Assembly: GCA_021325365.1 (NCBI GenBank) | Contig: JAJPHF010000147.1 | Span: 1-64,000, forward strand | Source: Pseudomonadota bacterium | GTDB taxonomy: Bacteria; Chloroflexota; UBA6077; JAJPHF01 | Direction of reading: 5' to 3' | DNA length: 64,000 nt | Shown here: positions 8,315-17,532 of the stretch, piece by piece | Layout: each line of letters opens with the position of its first letter | Numbering within the stretch: the first letter of the stretch is position 1 | Notes under the pieces: generated by a model | Databases searched by the model: none | Seen by the model: the letters and a program-made list of their open reading frames with translations, nothing else | Told to the model about the DNA's origin: nothing | Program-made: the position numbers and the translations under genes

Positions 8315-8590
8315 CTACGGCTCGTAGGGCCAGGCGTGGGCGCGCTCCTCGCCGGCGGTCCGCGGCGGCCAGTTGGGCCACAGCAGCACGAATACACTGA
8401 ACAGCGCCCAGATGACCAGGGCGTGGAACAGGTCGAGCCACAGGCCGGCGAGCGCCAGCAGCAGCAGGCCGACGATCACGGCCACGTAGCGCCGCCAGGG
8501 GGCGGGTAGCCGCGCGTACAGCGGCGTGCGAACGGGGACGGCCGGCCGCGGCTCCGGGCGGGCGGGCGGGGCGCTCGACGGCTCGCTCAT
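8315..8590 (-). CDS. Small two-helix membrane protein
   Basis: A 91-residue protein from the ATG at 8590. A Pro-rich N-terminus is followed by two hydrophobic segments (YVAVIVGLLLLALAGLWL and ALVIWALFSVFVLLW, residues about 40-75) and a short polar tail. A longer in-frame start at 8716 would add a low-complexity Arg/Pro stretch and is less likely. No family recognised. It lies 175 bases after the M16 peptidase gene on the same strand. Confidence 0.6.
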   Translation of the reverse strand: MSEPSSAPPARPEPRPAVPVRTPLYARLPAPWRRYVAVIVGLLLLALAGLWLDLFHALVIWALFSVFVLLWPNWPPRTAGEERAHAWPYEP

Positions 8591-8703
8591 CGCCGTCCGT
8601 AGCCGCGAGGTGAAGCGATCATCCACGGGCGCCTCCCACGTCGGATGCGCGACGGCCGGAGCCGGCGCGACGCCGGGGCGCCGGCTCCGGCCCCAACCGC
8701 CCC

Positions 8704-8709
8704 ATTGTA
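8704..8709 (-). promoter_or_regulatory. Candidate -10 box GGTACAAT
   Basis: The minus strand reads GGGTACAATG here, about 110 bases before the small membrane protein start. The same GGTAYAAT pattern occurs before guaB, rpsP and the C39-like gene. No good -35 is seen. Confidence 0.35.
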
Positions 8710-8765
8710 CCCCCATCGCCGGCCCGGGTCGACTGTCGGGCGGCCGCTCGCCCCCAGCGCCCGCG

Positions 8766-10016
8766 CTAGCCGCCCCCGGCGTGAAGCGTCGCGCGCGCGA
8801 AGGGGGCGGTCGCGAGGTGCTCGCGCGCAGCGCGACGCACCGTCGCCCCGGCCACGGGCAGGCTTTCGGGGAGCGCTGCCTCCGGCGGGCGGTGTGCGGG
8901 ACCGAAGAGCGCGGCCGTGCCGAGTGCGCTCGCCAGGCCCGCGTTGCTCTCGCAGCGCCGGTACAGCGCGCCCCACTGGCGGCGCCGCGCCATGCGGATC
9001 TCGGTTGCCGTCGGCGGCCGGGCCGCCAGGCTGCGGACTTCGGTCTCCAGCGCGGCGGCGACTGCCTCGCCGTTGGCCGCGGGCGTGGCGGCGAGCGCCG
9101 CGAACACGCCCACGCCCGCGTAGGCGGCGCACCGCGTCTGCACGGCGGCGGTCAGGCCGCGCGCTGCGAGCGCCCGCCCCAGCCGCGAGCCCGGCCCCTG
9201 GCCGAGAACGCCCTCCAACAGGCGCAGCGCGGCGCTGTCCGGGTGCTCGACGCCCGGCACCGCGATCCCCACGGCCACGTAGCTGCCCGTCCCGCCGCCG
9301 CACGCCTCTAGCGCGCTCGGCCTCGCCTGCGGCGCGACCGCCGGACTCGCCCCCTGCACGAGCGGCAGATCGTCCAGCGCGGCGCGCAGCGCGGCGGCGA
9401 AGGCGGCGGGCGGGCACGCCCCGGCGCCCACGACGAGCAGGTGCGGGGCGCTGAAGCGGCGGGCATGGAAGGCGGCCGCCGCGGTCGCGGTGAGGTCAGC
9501 GAGGGCGGCGAGGCTGCCGCCCGGCGGGCGAGCGAGGGGCACGTCGCCCCACAGTGCGGCGAGCAGTAGGTCCCAGAGCGCGTCGGCCGGGCGGACGCGC
9601 TCGCGCAGCTCGTGGCCGATCACCTGGCGCTCCCCGCGCAGGCTGGCGCGGTCGATCGCGGGCGGGCGCACGAGGGCGGGCAGGAGCGCCAGCGCGCGCT
9701 CGGCGTCGGGCGCCGCGACGACGAGCGAGAAGCTCATGTAGTCGCGCGTCGTCGTCGCGCCGACCTCGCCGCCGCGCCCCTCGACGACCGCGAAGAGATC
9801 GGGGCGACCGGCCCGCGGCGCGCGGAACACGAGGTGCTCGACGAGGTGGGCCAGGCCGGGCCGCCGCCCGTCGTGTCGGCTGCCGGCGCGCGCGAACAGT
9901 TGCAGGGCGAAGGTCGGGCTGTGCGGCCGCTCGACGCACAAGCCCCGCACGCCGTTGTCGAGGACGAGGGCCGCCGGCTGAACGGGAAGCGGCCCGCAAG
10001 ACGGCGGCGCGCTCAC
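8766..10016 (-). CDS. M16-family zinc peptidase
   Basis: A 416-residue inverzincin. The zinc motif HLVEH is at residues 57-61 and the third ligand Glu136 (ERQVIGHELRER) comes 75 residues later, the spacing expected for M16 peptidases. The C-terminal half is the inactive homologous domain. There is no signal peptide, so it is probably cytoplasmic. The GTG start overlaps the TGA of the upstream amidase gene (GTGA), showing translational coupling in the operon dienelactone hydrolase-amidase-M16. Length is usual for the single-subunit form. Substrate is unknown. Confidence 0.92.
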   Translation of the reverse strand: MSAPPSCGPLPVQPAALVLDNGVRGLCVERPHSPTFALQLFARAGSRHDGRRPGLAHLVEHLVFRAPRAGRPDLFAVVEGRGGEVGATTTRDYMSFSLVVAAPDAERALALLPALVRPPAIDRASLRGERQVIGHELRERVRPADALWDLLLAALWGDVPLARPPGGSLAALADLTATAAAAFHARRFSAPHLLVVGAGACPPAAFAAALRAALDDLPLVQGASPAVAPQARPSALEACGGGTGSYVAVGIAVPGVEHPDSAALRLLEGVLGQGPGSRLGRALAARGLTAAVQTRCAAYAGVGVFAALAATPAANGEAVAAALETEVRSLAARPPTATEIRMARRRQWGALYRRCESNAGLASALGTAALFGPAHRPPEAALPESLPVAGATVRRAAREHLATAPFARATLHAGGG

Positions 10017-10978
10017 GGCTCGGGCTCGATGCCCAGAAAGCCCCGCAGGCTCGCGGCCAGGCCAGCGGCCGCGCGGTCGGGATCGCCGACGAGCAGGGCG
10101 CGGTCGGCGGCGCTGGTCACGAAGCCCGTCTCGATGATCGCGGCGGGCGTGCTCGGCGCCACCGCGGCGTAGTAGCGGCGGTTGTTGAAGGCGTAATAGA
10201 ACTGCATCCGCCGCGTCACGTGCGCGTCGTCACGCGGCAGGCCGGTCAGGCGGCCGTACTCGGCGTACAGCCAGCCGACGAGCGCGTCGTCCCAGGTTGG
10301 GATCTGGCTCATCGGGCTGCGGGCCACCTTGTAGCCCCGGAGGGCGCCCCGCGCGTCGCCGTCCGCGTGAATCGCGACGAACGCATCGGCCTCGTAGTCC
10401 ACGGGCACCGCGGCGGGGAGCACGTCGACCTCGACGCCGTCCGCGCGCAGCAGCGCGGCAGTGCGCTGCGCGAGGTCGTAGTTGATCTGCACCTCGGTGT
10501 AGCCGCCGCCGACGGCGCCGCCCCCCGACGCCCGCAGGTGGTCCAGCTCGGCCGGCAGGCTCTCGTTGCCCCAGTGGCCCACCTGCAGGCCGACGCGCTT
10601 GGGGCCGGGGCGTCCCGAGCCGACGAACCGCACCGGCGGCGGCTCGCGGACCGCCCGCAGCCAGGCGGGCAGCGCGGTGGCCGCGGGCGCGGCGCCCTGG
10701 ATTGGCTCGTTACGCGCCGGCGCCGCGCCCGCGTCGTCGGACGCACTCGCCGCGGGCTCGCCCTCCAGCGGGTCCGCGCCGACGAGTGCGGCAGGAGGAT
10801 CGGCCGCGGCGGCGTCGGCCGGCGCCCGAGCGACGACCGGTGGCGGGGCAACGGCGGGGGGCGGCGCCCCCGGCGCCAGCGCCGCCCTCACGGCCGGCGG
10901 CGCGCTCGCGGCCGGCGCCGGCCCTGGCGCCGGCGCGCAGGCCGCGACCAGGACGAGGAGCACCAGGGCGCGGACCAT
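10013..10978 (-). CDS. N-acetylmuramoyl-L-alanine amidase (Amidase_3), lipoprotein
   Basis: A 321-residue cell-wall hydrolase. The ATG at 10978 gives a lipoprotein signal (LVLLVLVAAC); an upstream start would run into the preceding gene. An Ala/Pro-rich spacer of about 110 residues leads to a zinc amidase domain with the ligands and catalytic residue His (LQVGHWG), Glu (GYTEVQ), His (AIHADGD) and Glu (IIETGF), as in AmiA/CwlM-type enzymes that cleave the MurNAc to L-Ala bond. It sits 4 bases after the dienelactone hydrolase gene and overlaps the M16 gene start, so the three are one operon. Confidence 0.93.
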   Translation of the reverse strand: MVRALVLLVLVAACAPAPGPAPAASAPPAVRAALAPGAPPPAVAPPPVVARAPADAAAADPPAALVGADPLEGEPAASASDDAGAAPARNEPIQGAAPAATALPAWLRAVREPPPVRFVGSGRPGPKRVGLQVGHWGNESLPAELDHLRASGGGAVGGGYTEVQINYDLAQRTAALLRADGVEVDVLPAAVPVDYEADAFVAIHADGDARGALRGYKVARSPMSQIPTWDDALVGWLYAEYGRLTGLPRDDAHVTRRMQFYYAFNNRRYYAAVAPSTPAAIIETGFVTSAADRALLVGDPDRAAAGLAASLRGFLGIEPEP

Positions 10979-10982
10979 GCGC

Positions 10983-11894
10983 TTAGCTGCTGAGGTAGCG
11001 CCCAAACCAGTCAAGGGTGCGTCCCCAGGCGTCGGCAGCCGCCGCCGGGGTGTAGCTGCCGGCGCTCTCGTTGAAGAAGGCGTGCGGCGCGTCCGGCTCG
11101 ATCACCACCTCGAACGTCTTCCCAGCCGCTTGCATCGCCGCCTCCATGTCGGGAATCCGGCTGTTGACGTTCGCGTCTTCGCCGCCGTAGATGGCGAGCA
11201 TCGCCGCTTGCAGGTTGCTCAGGTCGTCCATCGGCGGGATCGGGCCATAGTACGGCACCCCGGCGCGCAGGCTAGGGTTGCTCATCGCCACGCGCCAGGT
11301 CATGCCGCCGCCGAAGCAGAACCCCATAACCCCCACGCGGTCGCCATTGACGTACGGCTGCGAGCCCAGATAGCTGGCCGCGGCGTTCAGGTCGCGCACG
11401 TGCTGCTCGGGCGCGATCTGCGCCTGGGCGGCGGCCGCCTCCGCGTCGTCGGCAAACGCGCCCACGCCGCCCACGCGCGACAGCAGGTCCACCACGAGCG
11501 CCGCGTAGCCCGCCTTCGCCAGCCGGCGCGTCACGTCCTCGTAGTGCGCGCTGAGCCCGCGGTTCTCGTGGATCACCAGCACGCCCGGGTGCGTGGCGCC
11601 GTCCGCGGGCCGGGCGATGTAGCCCGACAGCGGCACGCCGTCGCCCGGCACGATCACCTCGCCCGCCCGCACGCTGGGATCGAACGGGCTGACTTGCGGC
11701 GTCCACTGCAAGAGCGGCCCCGGCGATGGCTCCGCGGCGGCCCGCAGCGGCGTCACCGCGTTGACCAGCGTGCCGGCGGCCACCGCGCTGCCGGTGAGCA
11801 GCGTCACGCGTCGTAGCACCTCGCGGCGCGTCATGCGCCCCAGCCGGTACTCCTCGACGAACTCGTCCACGAGGTACTGTTGCATGTCGTTCAT
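10983..11894 (-). CDS. Dienelactone-hydrolase family protein, exported
   Basis: A 303-residue alpha/beta-hydrolase. The catalytic triad of dienelactone hydrolases is visible: Cys193 (GFCFGG), Asp240 (YGGED) and His271 (DAPHAFF), plus Glu110 (VIHENRG). The N-terminus (TRREVLRRVTLLTGSAVAAG, residues 22-41) resembles a Tat or uncleaved signal anchor, as in many secreted members. GAGGGG precedes the ATG. It is the first gene of the operon with the amidase and M16 peptidase. Family members hydrolyse lactones or carboxyl esters; the actual substrate is not deducible. Confidence 0.9.
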   Translation of the reverse strand: MNDMQQYLVDEFVEEYRLGRMTRREVLRRVTLLTGSAVAAGTLVNAVTPLRAAAEPSPGPLLQWTPQVSPFDPSVRAGEVIVPGDGVPLSGYIARPADGATHPGVLVIHENRGLSAHYEDVTRRLAKAGYAALVVDLLSRVGGVGAFADDAEAAAAQAQIAPEQHVRDLNAAASYLGSQPYVNGDRVGVMGFCFGGGMTWRVAMSNPSLRAGVPYYGPIPPMDDLSNLQAAMLAIYGGEDANVNSRIPDMEAAMQAAGKTFEVVIEPDAPHAFFNESAGSYTPAAAADAWGRTLDWFGRYLSS

Positions 11895-12227
11895 GGCACC
11901 CCTCCACCGCGCTCGCCGCGCGACCGGTAGCCCCGGCGGGCGGCGGCTCCACGCTACGCCGCCGGGTGCAGCGCGCTCGGCCGCATGCAGGCTGCACCCA
12001 TTAAACCACGAATGGCACGGCTCGGGAACTGATACGTGCGCCGGTTACCGCGGGCACCTCGTCCCGGAGCCGCGGCTGACCCGCACCATCGGTTGTTCGC
12101 CTGGCGAATCTTCTGGCACTATGGAAGCAGCGGCCGGGCAACCGCTGGCCGCCCCATCAACTCGGCGCCGTCGCGGGCCGGCCCGCGCGCTCATCGGCGG
12201 CTCGACTGCCTCGCTTGGGGAGTGTCC
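11895..12227. other. Divergent intergenic region
   Basis: A 333-base region between the divergently transcribed dienelactone hydrolase and YVTN lipoprotein genes. It must contain both promoters, but I see no convincing -35/-10 pair, palindrome or repeat. Confidence 0.5.
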
Positions 12228-14006
12228 GTGCTCGCGCCCCCTCGTCGCACGCTACTGGCGCTCGTCGGTCTGCTGCTGGCCGCCGGCTGCGGCCTCATCT
12301 CCCAGCCGACGCCGCCGCGTCCCAATAACCAGCAGCGCCCCGAGCCGACCGGCCCGCGGGTCACCCGCGTCTTCGTCGCCGATGAGACCGGCAACCGCGT
12401 GCTCGCCGTCGATCCGGGCACGATGCAGGTGGTCGGCCAGTACCCGACGGACCGCCGGCCCGGCCCGCTGTTGGTGAGCGCTGACGGCCAGCGCCTGTAC
12501 GTCGGCCACCACGAGGCCAAGGTGCTGCTGGCGCTCGACGCGGGCAGCGGGCGCGAGGTGGGCCGCGCCGCGCTGGGCGGGCAGCCGGATGCCCTCGCGG
12601 GCGACCGCGCGACGACCCGCCTGCTCGTTGCCAGCGCCCAGGCCGGCGAGGTGCGCGCCGTCAGCGCCCCGGACCTGGCGGTGCGACAGATCATTCGCGT
12701 CGCCGGCCCGTTGGGCGCCGTGGCGCTCAGCGGCGACGGCGCCCAAGGCTACGTGGCGCGCCCCGACGCCGGCGAGGTCGTGCCGCTCGACCTGGACGCC
12801 GGCACGGCGGGGGCCGCCTGGCCGGTCGGTGGCCAGCCGCGGGCGCTGGCGCTCGCGTCCGACGGCGCCACGCTCTACGTGCTGGACGGCGCGGCGGGCG
12901 ACCTGCTGGCAGTGGATACCGCGAGCGGCGCGGTCCGCGGCCGCGCGTCCGTGGGGCCGGGCGCGACGGTGCTGACCCTCGCCGCCGACGGCCGCACGGC
13001 CTACGTGGGCGACTCCGTTGGCCCCGGGGTGGCGCTGGTGGATCTCGGCAGCGATCAAGTGACGGCCCGCGTGCCGCTGGAGGCCGCGCCGACCTCGCTC
13101 GCGGTAGCCGACGGCGCGGTGTTCGCGGACCTGCCGACCCGCGGCCAGCTCGTCGCGATCGACCCCGCGGCGGCGCGGGTGACGGCGACCGCGCCGCTGG
13201 CGGCTCCGGGCGACGGACTGGCCGCCTCGAATCAGGTCGTGGCCGGTCAGCCGGGCGCGGTCGCGCAGGTGGCGCCGGCGGCGCCCTCCGCGACGGCCAC
13301 CCTCGGCGGCACCGTGGCGATTCCCACCTACACCGGCCCGAGCGGCCGCGCGGCCGCGACGACACCCGGGACGGGTGGTGGCACACCGGGGGGAACCCCA
13401 GGGGCCGTGGGCGGCGGGTCGGCGGCCGCGGGCGGCGGATCGGGGGCCGAGCCGACCCCGTTCGCGCCGCCCCGCGACACGAGCAACACGACGAGCAGCG
13501 GCGCCACTCCCGGCACCAGCACGAGCAACCAGAATGCTGTGCTGACCGTGGTCCCGACGGCCGCGAGCGCCGGCCAGGCGCCCGTGTCCGCCCCGCCGCC
13601 GGTGATCGTGGCCCCGCCCGCGCCGACGATCACGCCCATGCCGCCGCCCACGCCGCCGCGCACGTCTACGCTGCCGCCGCTCGCGCCCCCGGTGGCGCCG
13701 GCGACCGCGCGGCCCTTCCCCACGCCGCTGCCCATCCCGACGCCGCTGTCGCCGCTGCCCGTCTTCTCGACGCCCGCGCCGCCGCTCTTGCCGCAGCTCA
13801 ACCCGACCGTGCCCCCGACGGCGCCGCCGCTGCCGACACTCGTGCCGCTGCCGACGTTGCCGCCGCTGCCCACGACCGCGCCCACGCCGACTCCGACCGC
13901 CACGGCCGCGCCGTCCAGCACCCCGAGCGGGGCCAGTAGCGCGGCGACCAGCACAACACGCGGTCGGTCCGGCGGCGCGCTCTCCGGCACGCCCACCGGC
14001 CATTAG
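12228..14006 (+). CDS. YVTN-type beta-propeller lipoprotein with low-complexity tail
   Basis: A 592-residue protein. I chose the GTG at 12228, which has GGGGAG five bases upstream and gives a lipoprotein signal (LLALVGLLLAAGC). Residues about 45-330 hold repeated propeller blades with the pattern VFVADETGNRVLAVDP, LYVGHHEAKVLLALD and TLYVLDGAAGDLLAVD, about 40 residues each, as in YVTN/NHL surface proteins. From about 340 on the chain is a Pro/Thr/Ser/Gly-rich, presumably unstructured stalk. It is predicted to be anchored on the outer surface. Function is unknown; propellers of this kind often bind protein or polysaccharide. Confidence 0.85.
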   Translation: MLAPPRRTLLALVGLLLAAGCGLISQPTPPRPNNQQRPEPTGPRVTRVFVADETGNRVLAVDPGTMQVVGQYPTDRRPGPLLVSADGQRLYVGHHEAKVLLALDAGSGREVGRAALGGQPDALAGDRATTRLLVASAQAGEVRAVSAPDLAVRQIIRVAGPLGAVALSGDGAQGYVARPDAGEVVPLDLDAGTAGAAWPVGGQPRALALASDGATLYVLDGAAGDLLAVDTASGAVRGRASVGPGATVLTLAADGRTAYVGDSVGPGVALVDLGSDQVTARVPLEAAPTSLAVADGAVFADLPTRGQLVAIDPAAARVTATAPLAAPGDGLAASNQVVAGQPGAVAQVAPAAPSATATLGGTVAIPTYTGPSGRAAATTPGTGGGTPGGTPGAVGGGSAAAGGGSGAEPTPFAPPRDTSNTTSSGATPGTSTSNQNAVLTVVPTAASAGQAPVSAPPPVIVAPPAPTITPMPPPTPPRTSTLPPLAPPVAPATARPFPTPLPIPTPLSPLPVFSTPAPPLLPQLNPTVPPTAPPLPTLVPLPTLPPLPTTAPTPTPTATAAPSSTPSGASSAATSTTRGRSGGALSGTPTGH

Positions 14007-14036
14007 TGAGGGAAGCGGCGCGGGGCGGCCGGCGTC

Positions 14037-14549
14037 CTAGTCCCCGGCTCGCGGCGCCTCCGCCTGCTTGCGGACCGCTTCGTAGCCGTACTGTAGGAAG
14101 TCGGCGATGGCGACGGCGCTGTAGATCGCCGCGATCAGCCGCGTGGCGCGCGGCGCTAGTACCAGGCCGTAGGCCAGAGCGGCGGCCACCCATTGCCCGA
14201 CGCAGAAGGGGCACGTCAGCAGCTCGCCGAGCGCCTTTTGCATCCCCCGGCCCCGCGGCCGCTCGTTGACCTCGCTGGCGCCGCTCGCTTCCTCGAACTG
14301 CGTGAACGGCGCCCGAATCACGCTGGTGACCGAGTCCTTCGCCAGGAGCCGGCTCAGCTTGTAGCTGGCCACCCCGAGGAGGACGATGTCGCCCAGGCCC
14401 ACCCGCTGCGGCAGGGTGCGGCGCGTCTGCTTCACCAGGACCAGGAACGCGGCGAACAGCAGGTTGAACGCGCCGACGAGTATGCCGTACTGCGCCAAGG
14501 GGTGGTATTCGCGGCTGTAGCCCGCGAACGGGCCGCTCTGACCGGGCAT
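14037..14549 (-). CDS. DUF1360 family membrane protein
   Basis: A 170-residue protein starting at the ATG at 14549 after AAAGGAGAGA. It has an N-terminal helix (ILVGAFNLLFAAFLVLV), then the DUF1360 hallmarks GLGDIVLLGVASYKLSRLLAKDSVT, FTQFEE and the Cys-containing LLTCPFCVGQWVAA, followed by two further hydrophobic segments. The family includes Bacillus spore-associated YngL; its biochemical role is unknown. It follows the NRAMP gene by 202 bases on the same strand and may have its own promoter. Confidence 0.88.
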   Translation of the reverse strand: MPGQSGPFAGYSREYHPLAQYGILVGAFNLLFAAFLVLVKQTRRTLPQRVGLGDIVLLGVASYKLSRLLAKDSVTSVIRAPFTQFEEASGASEVNERPRGRGMQKALGELLTCPFCVGQWVAAALAYGLVLAPRATRLIAAIYSAVAIADFLQYGYEAVRKQAEAPRAGD

Positions 14550-14751
14550 GCTCTCTCCTTTGGCGCGGTGTTCGCGGCGATGGAGCGCCTTCCCCGTCGT
14601 CGCCCGCCGACACCGCAAGACGCAGGCCATCCGTGCGGGCGGCGACGACCCGCACGCGGGGAACGTCTCGTTGGCCCAGCGGGCCGGCTGTCGCTACCGC
14701 CCTTCGCCAATCCGGCGTCGGCCCCGAACACTACTCGAAGGCTAAGGAGTA

Positions 14752-16008
14752 TCAGCTGCCCAGGTTGATGCCCACGGCCGGCAGGACGACCGACGTGAGC
14801 AGGAGGAGCGCCGTCAGCAGGATGGTGGCGACCACGGTGAGCCAGACGATGATGCGGAGCACGGGCCCGTTGCGGTAGCGGCCCATGATCGCAGGGCTGT
14901 CGGCCAGGCGTGCGGCCAGGATCAGCACGACCGGCAGCAGGACGCCGTTCACGATATTGGCTGACTGAATCACCGGCACCAGCGGCAAATTGGGCAGCAA
15001 GACCACAACCGCGCCAAGCCCCACGACGAGCGTGTAGATACCGTTGAACCAGGGGGCGTCGCGGAACGACGTGTTCACTCCCGCTTCCCAGCCGAAGGCC
15101 TCGGTCAGCGCGTACGCGGTCGTGAGCGGCACAATACAGGCGCCCAGCACCGAGGCGTTGAGCAGGCCGGCGCCAAAGAGATACTGCGCCAGCGGCCCGG
15201 CGAGCGGGGCCAGCGCCTGCGCCGCGTCGCTGGCGTCGTTGATCTCTACGCCGTTGACGAACAGCGTCGCGGCGGTAGCCACGATGATGAAGAACGCGAT
15301 TACGTCCGTCACGACCGAGCCAACGAGCACGTCGATCCGCGTGTACGGGTACTCGGTCGGCGTGACACCCTTGTCTACAACGTAGGCCTGGATGAAAAAT
15401 TGGCCCCACGGCGTGATAGTGGTGCCGACCATCGCGACGAAAGCAAGGATATAGTCCGAGTCGAGACTGAACGAGGGGACCACGGTCTGGTGGAGCACCT
15501 CTATCCAGGGGGGGTGGACGACGATGGCGGTAATGACGTAGGCGACGTACAACGCGGAGAAGACCAGGAATATGCGCTCGACGTTCTTGTAATTGCCGCG
15601 AATCACGACGTACCAAACCAGGACGGCGACCGCGGGGACGCCGAACAGTCGTGGCACGTGGAACAGCTCCAGACTGGCGGCAACCCCCGCGAACTCCGAG
15701 ATGGTCGTGGCTTGATTGGCGACCAGCAGCGCGATCATGGCGAGGAAAGTAATGCGCAGCCCGTAGTTCTCGCGAATCAGCGCTGCCAGCCCCTTGCCGC
15801 TGACCGCCCCGGTGCGCGCCCCGATCTCCTGCGTCACGGCCAGGCTGATCGTGACCAGCACGAGCGCCCACAGCAGCGAGTAGCCGTAATGCGCGCCGAC
15901 GATCGAATACGCCGCGATGCCGGTCGCGTCGTTGTCCGCGTTGGCGGTGATGATGCCCGGCCCCATGATGGCCAGGAACGCAAGAAGGCGCCGGTTCCAG
16001 CGCTTCAC
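14752..16008 (-). CDS. Divergent NRAMP-family metal transporter (NRMT-like)
   Basis: A 418-residue, 11-helix transporter of the NRAMP (LeuT-fold) family. The GPG near residue 16 and the position of helix 1 align with NRAMP, but the metal-binding DPGN is replaced by DNDA (25-28). In helix 6 the canonical Met-Pro-His is replaced by Thr-Pro-Trp (GTTITPWGQFF), so the thioether ligand that selects transition metals is missing. Loss of that Met is the mark of NRAMP-related magnesium transporters. It lies 34 bases after mgtE in the same operon, which supports magnesium (or manganese) as the ion. Ion choice is inference. Confidence 0.9.
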   Translation of the reverse strand: MKRWNRRLLAFLAIMGPGIITANADNDATGIAAYSIVGAHYGYSLLWALVLVTISLAVTQEIGARTGAVSGKGLAALIRENYGLRITFLAMIALLVANQATTISEFAGVAASLELFHVPRLFGVPAVAVLVWYVVIRGNYKNVERIFLVFSALYVAYVITAIVVHPPWIEVLHQTVVPSFSLDSDYILAFVAMVGTTITPWGQFFIQAYVVDKGVTPTEYPYTRIDVLVGSVVTDVIAFFIIVATAATLFVNGVEINDASDAAQALAPLAGPLAQYLFGAGLLNASVLGACIVPLTTAYALTEAFGWEAGVNTSFRDAPWFNGIYTLVVGLGAVVVLLPNLPLVPVIQSANIVNGVLLPVVLILAARLADSPAIMGRYRNGPVLRIIVWLTVVATILLTALLLLTSVVLPAVGINLGS

Positions 16009-16042
16009 ATCCGACCTCCGCGGCGCTCGCCTCGTGTAGCGC

Positions 16043-17359
16043 TCAGCTCAGGCCCAGCATCCAGCGCGCGAGGCTGAAATAGATGACCAGGCCGGTCCCA
16101 TCCACCAGGGTGGTGATCAACGGCGCCGAGATGACCGCCGGGTCGAGACGTAGCCGGTGGAGCACGAGCGGCAGCACGGCGGCGACGGCGGCCGCCCAGA
16201 GCACGATGCACGCCGCGGTGACCGCCACCACCGGGCCGACTTCCAGCCCCACGCCGAGTGTCCAGGCGCGCACGTAGGTGGCCGCGCCCATCACGCCGCC
16301 GAGCAACAGGCCCACCACGATCTCGCGGCGGAGAACGCGCGCTAGGTCGTGGAAGGCAACCTCGCCCACGCGGAGGGCGCCCACCAGCAGCGTGACCGTC
16401 TGCGAGCCGGTGTTGCCCCCGGTGCCGATCAATAGCGGGATGAAGAACGCCAGGGCAATCTGCTCGCTCAGCGTCTCCTCGAAGAAGCGTAGCACGCTCC
16501 CCGTGTACGCCTCGGCCACGAACAGCAGCAGCAGCCAGACGATGCGCTTCCGGAACAGGTGCGTGATCGAGGCGCGCAAGTACGGCTCGTCCAGCGGCTG
16601 CGAGCCGCCCAGGCGCTCGATGTCCTCGCCGGCCTCTTCGAGCAGCACCTCCGCCGCGTCGTCGGCGGTTACCATGCCGACCAGCCGGTCGGCCGCGTCC
16701 ACCACCGGGATGGCGAGCAGGTGGTGCTGGTCGAGCAGGCGGGCCGCCTCGACCTGGCTGGCATCGGCGCGGATCTTGATGGGGTCGGCGATCATCAGCT
16801 CGCGGATCGGCGTGTCGGCGCGGCTGAGCACCAGGCGGTGCAGCGACAGCACGCCCAGCAGCCGCTGCGTGGCCGGGTCGGTCACGTAGCTGTAGTAGAT
16901 CGTCTCGGCCTGTTCCGCCAGCGTGCGCAGGCGGTACAGCGCCTCGTCCGCCGTGAGGTCCGGGGCGAGGGCCACCACGTCCGGCGTCATCAGCCGCCCG
17001 GCGCTGTCCTCGGGATATGCCATCAGCGCCCGCACGTCCTCCGCGTCGGTCGGCTCCATCTCGAACAGCACCGCCTCGGCGGTGGCGGGGGGCAGCTCGG
17101 CCACGACGTCCACGGCGTCGTCCGGGTCCATCTCTTCGAGCACGTCGGCCGCCTGGGCACGGCTGAGCTTGGTGATCAGGCGCGCGGCATCGTGTACGTC
17201 CAGCTCGGCGAGCAGGTCGGCCAGCGCCTCGTCGCCGACGTGGGCAAAGAGCGTGGCCAGCTCGGCGGAATCGAGCCGGTAGAGGGTCTCGGCCAGGTCT
17301 TCGGCGGGCAGGGCGCGCAGCGCGGCGAGATCGGCGGTTCGGACGTCGTGCGGCGTCAT
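16043..17359 (-). CDS. mgtE: Magnesium transporter MgtE
   Basis: A 438-residue Mg2+ channel. AAGGGAG precedes the ATG at 17359. Domains in order: MgtE_N superhelix (about 15-125, repeated ADVLEEMDPDDA-type acidic loops), two CBS domains (about 130-260) that sense cytosolic Mg2+, the connecting helix, and five membrane helices (about 285-435) with the family signature GTGGNTGSQTV and the pore segment DPAVISAPLITTLVDGTG containing the conserved Asp. Length and motifs are typical. It follows a soluble PRC/MgtE_N/CBS gene by 173 bases and precedes the NRAMP gene by 34; all share the leader at 18790-19050. Confidence 0.96.
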   Translation of the reverse strand: MTPHDVRTADLAALRALPAEDLAETLYRLDSAELATLFAHVGDEALADLLAELDVHDAARLITKLSRAQAADVLEEMDPDDAVDVVAELPPATAEAVLFEMEPTDAEDVRALMAYPEDSAGRLMTPDVVALAPDLTADEALYRLRTLAEQAETIYYSYVTDPATQRLLGVLSLHRLVLSRADTPIRELMIADPIKIRADASQVEAARLLDQHHLLAIPVVDAADRLVGMVTADDAAEVLLEEAGEDIERLGGSQPLDEPYLRASITHLFRKRIVWLLLLFVAEAYTGSVLRFFEETLSEQIALAFFIPLLIGTGGNTGSQTVTLLVGALRVGEVAFHDLARVLRREIVVGLLLGGVMGAATYVRAWTLGVGLEVGPVVAVTAACIVLWAAAVAAVLPLVLHRLRLDPAVISAPLITTLVDGTGLVIYFSLARWMLGLS

Positions 17360-17532
17360 TGCGCTCCCTTTCTGCGCCCTGGCATTAGGCAGATTCGCGT
17401 GCCCCGGCGCGGCGGACGTGGCGTAGCCGGGGCGGCCGTCGCCGCCAGCGCGGCCGCGGGCTGGCGCTCGCTGCGGCGCGGCCGCGCTGGCGGCGATGGA
17501 GGACTGCAGGCGGCCCGGAGGGCGGCCACGGG

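Noticed and set aside
9554..10993. Long plus-strand frames opposite the M16 peptidase and amidase genes
   Set aside because: Arg/Ala/Pro-rich shadow frames without ribosome sites; the minus-strand proteins have full catalytic motifs.
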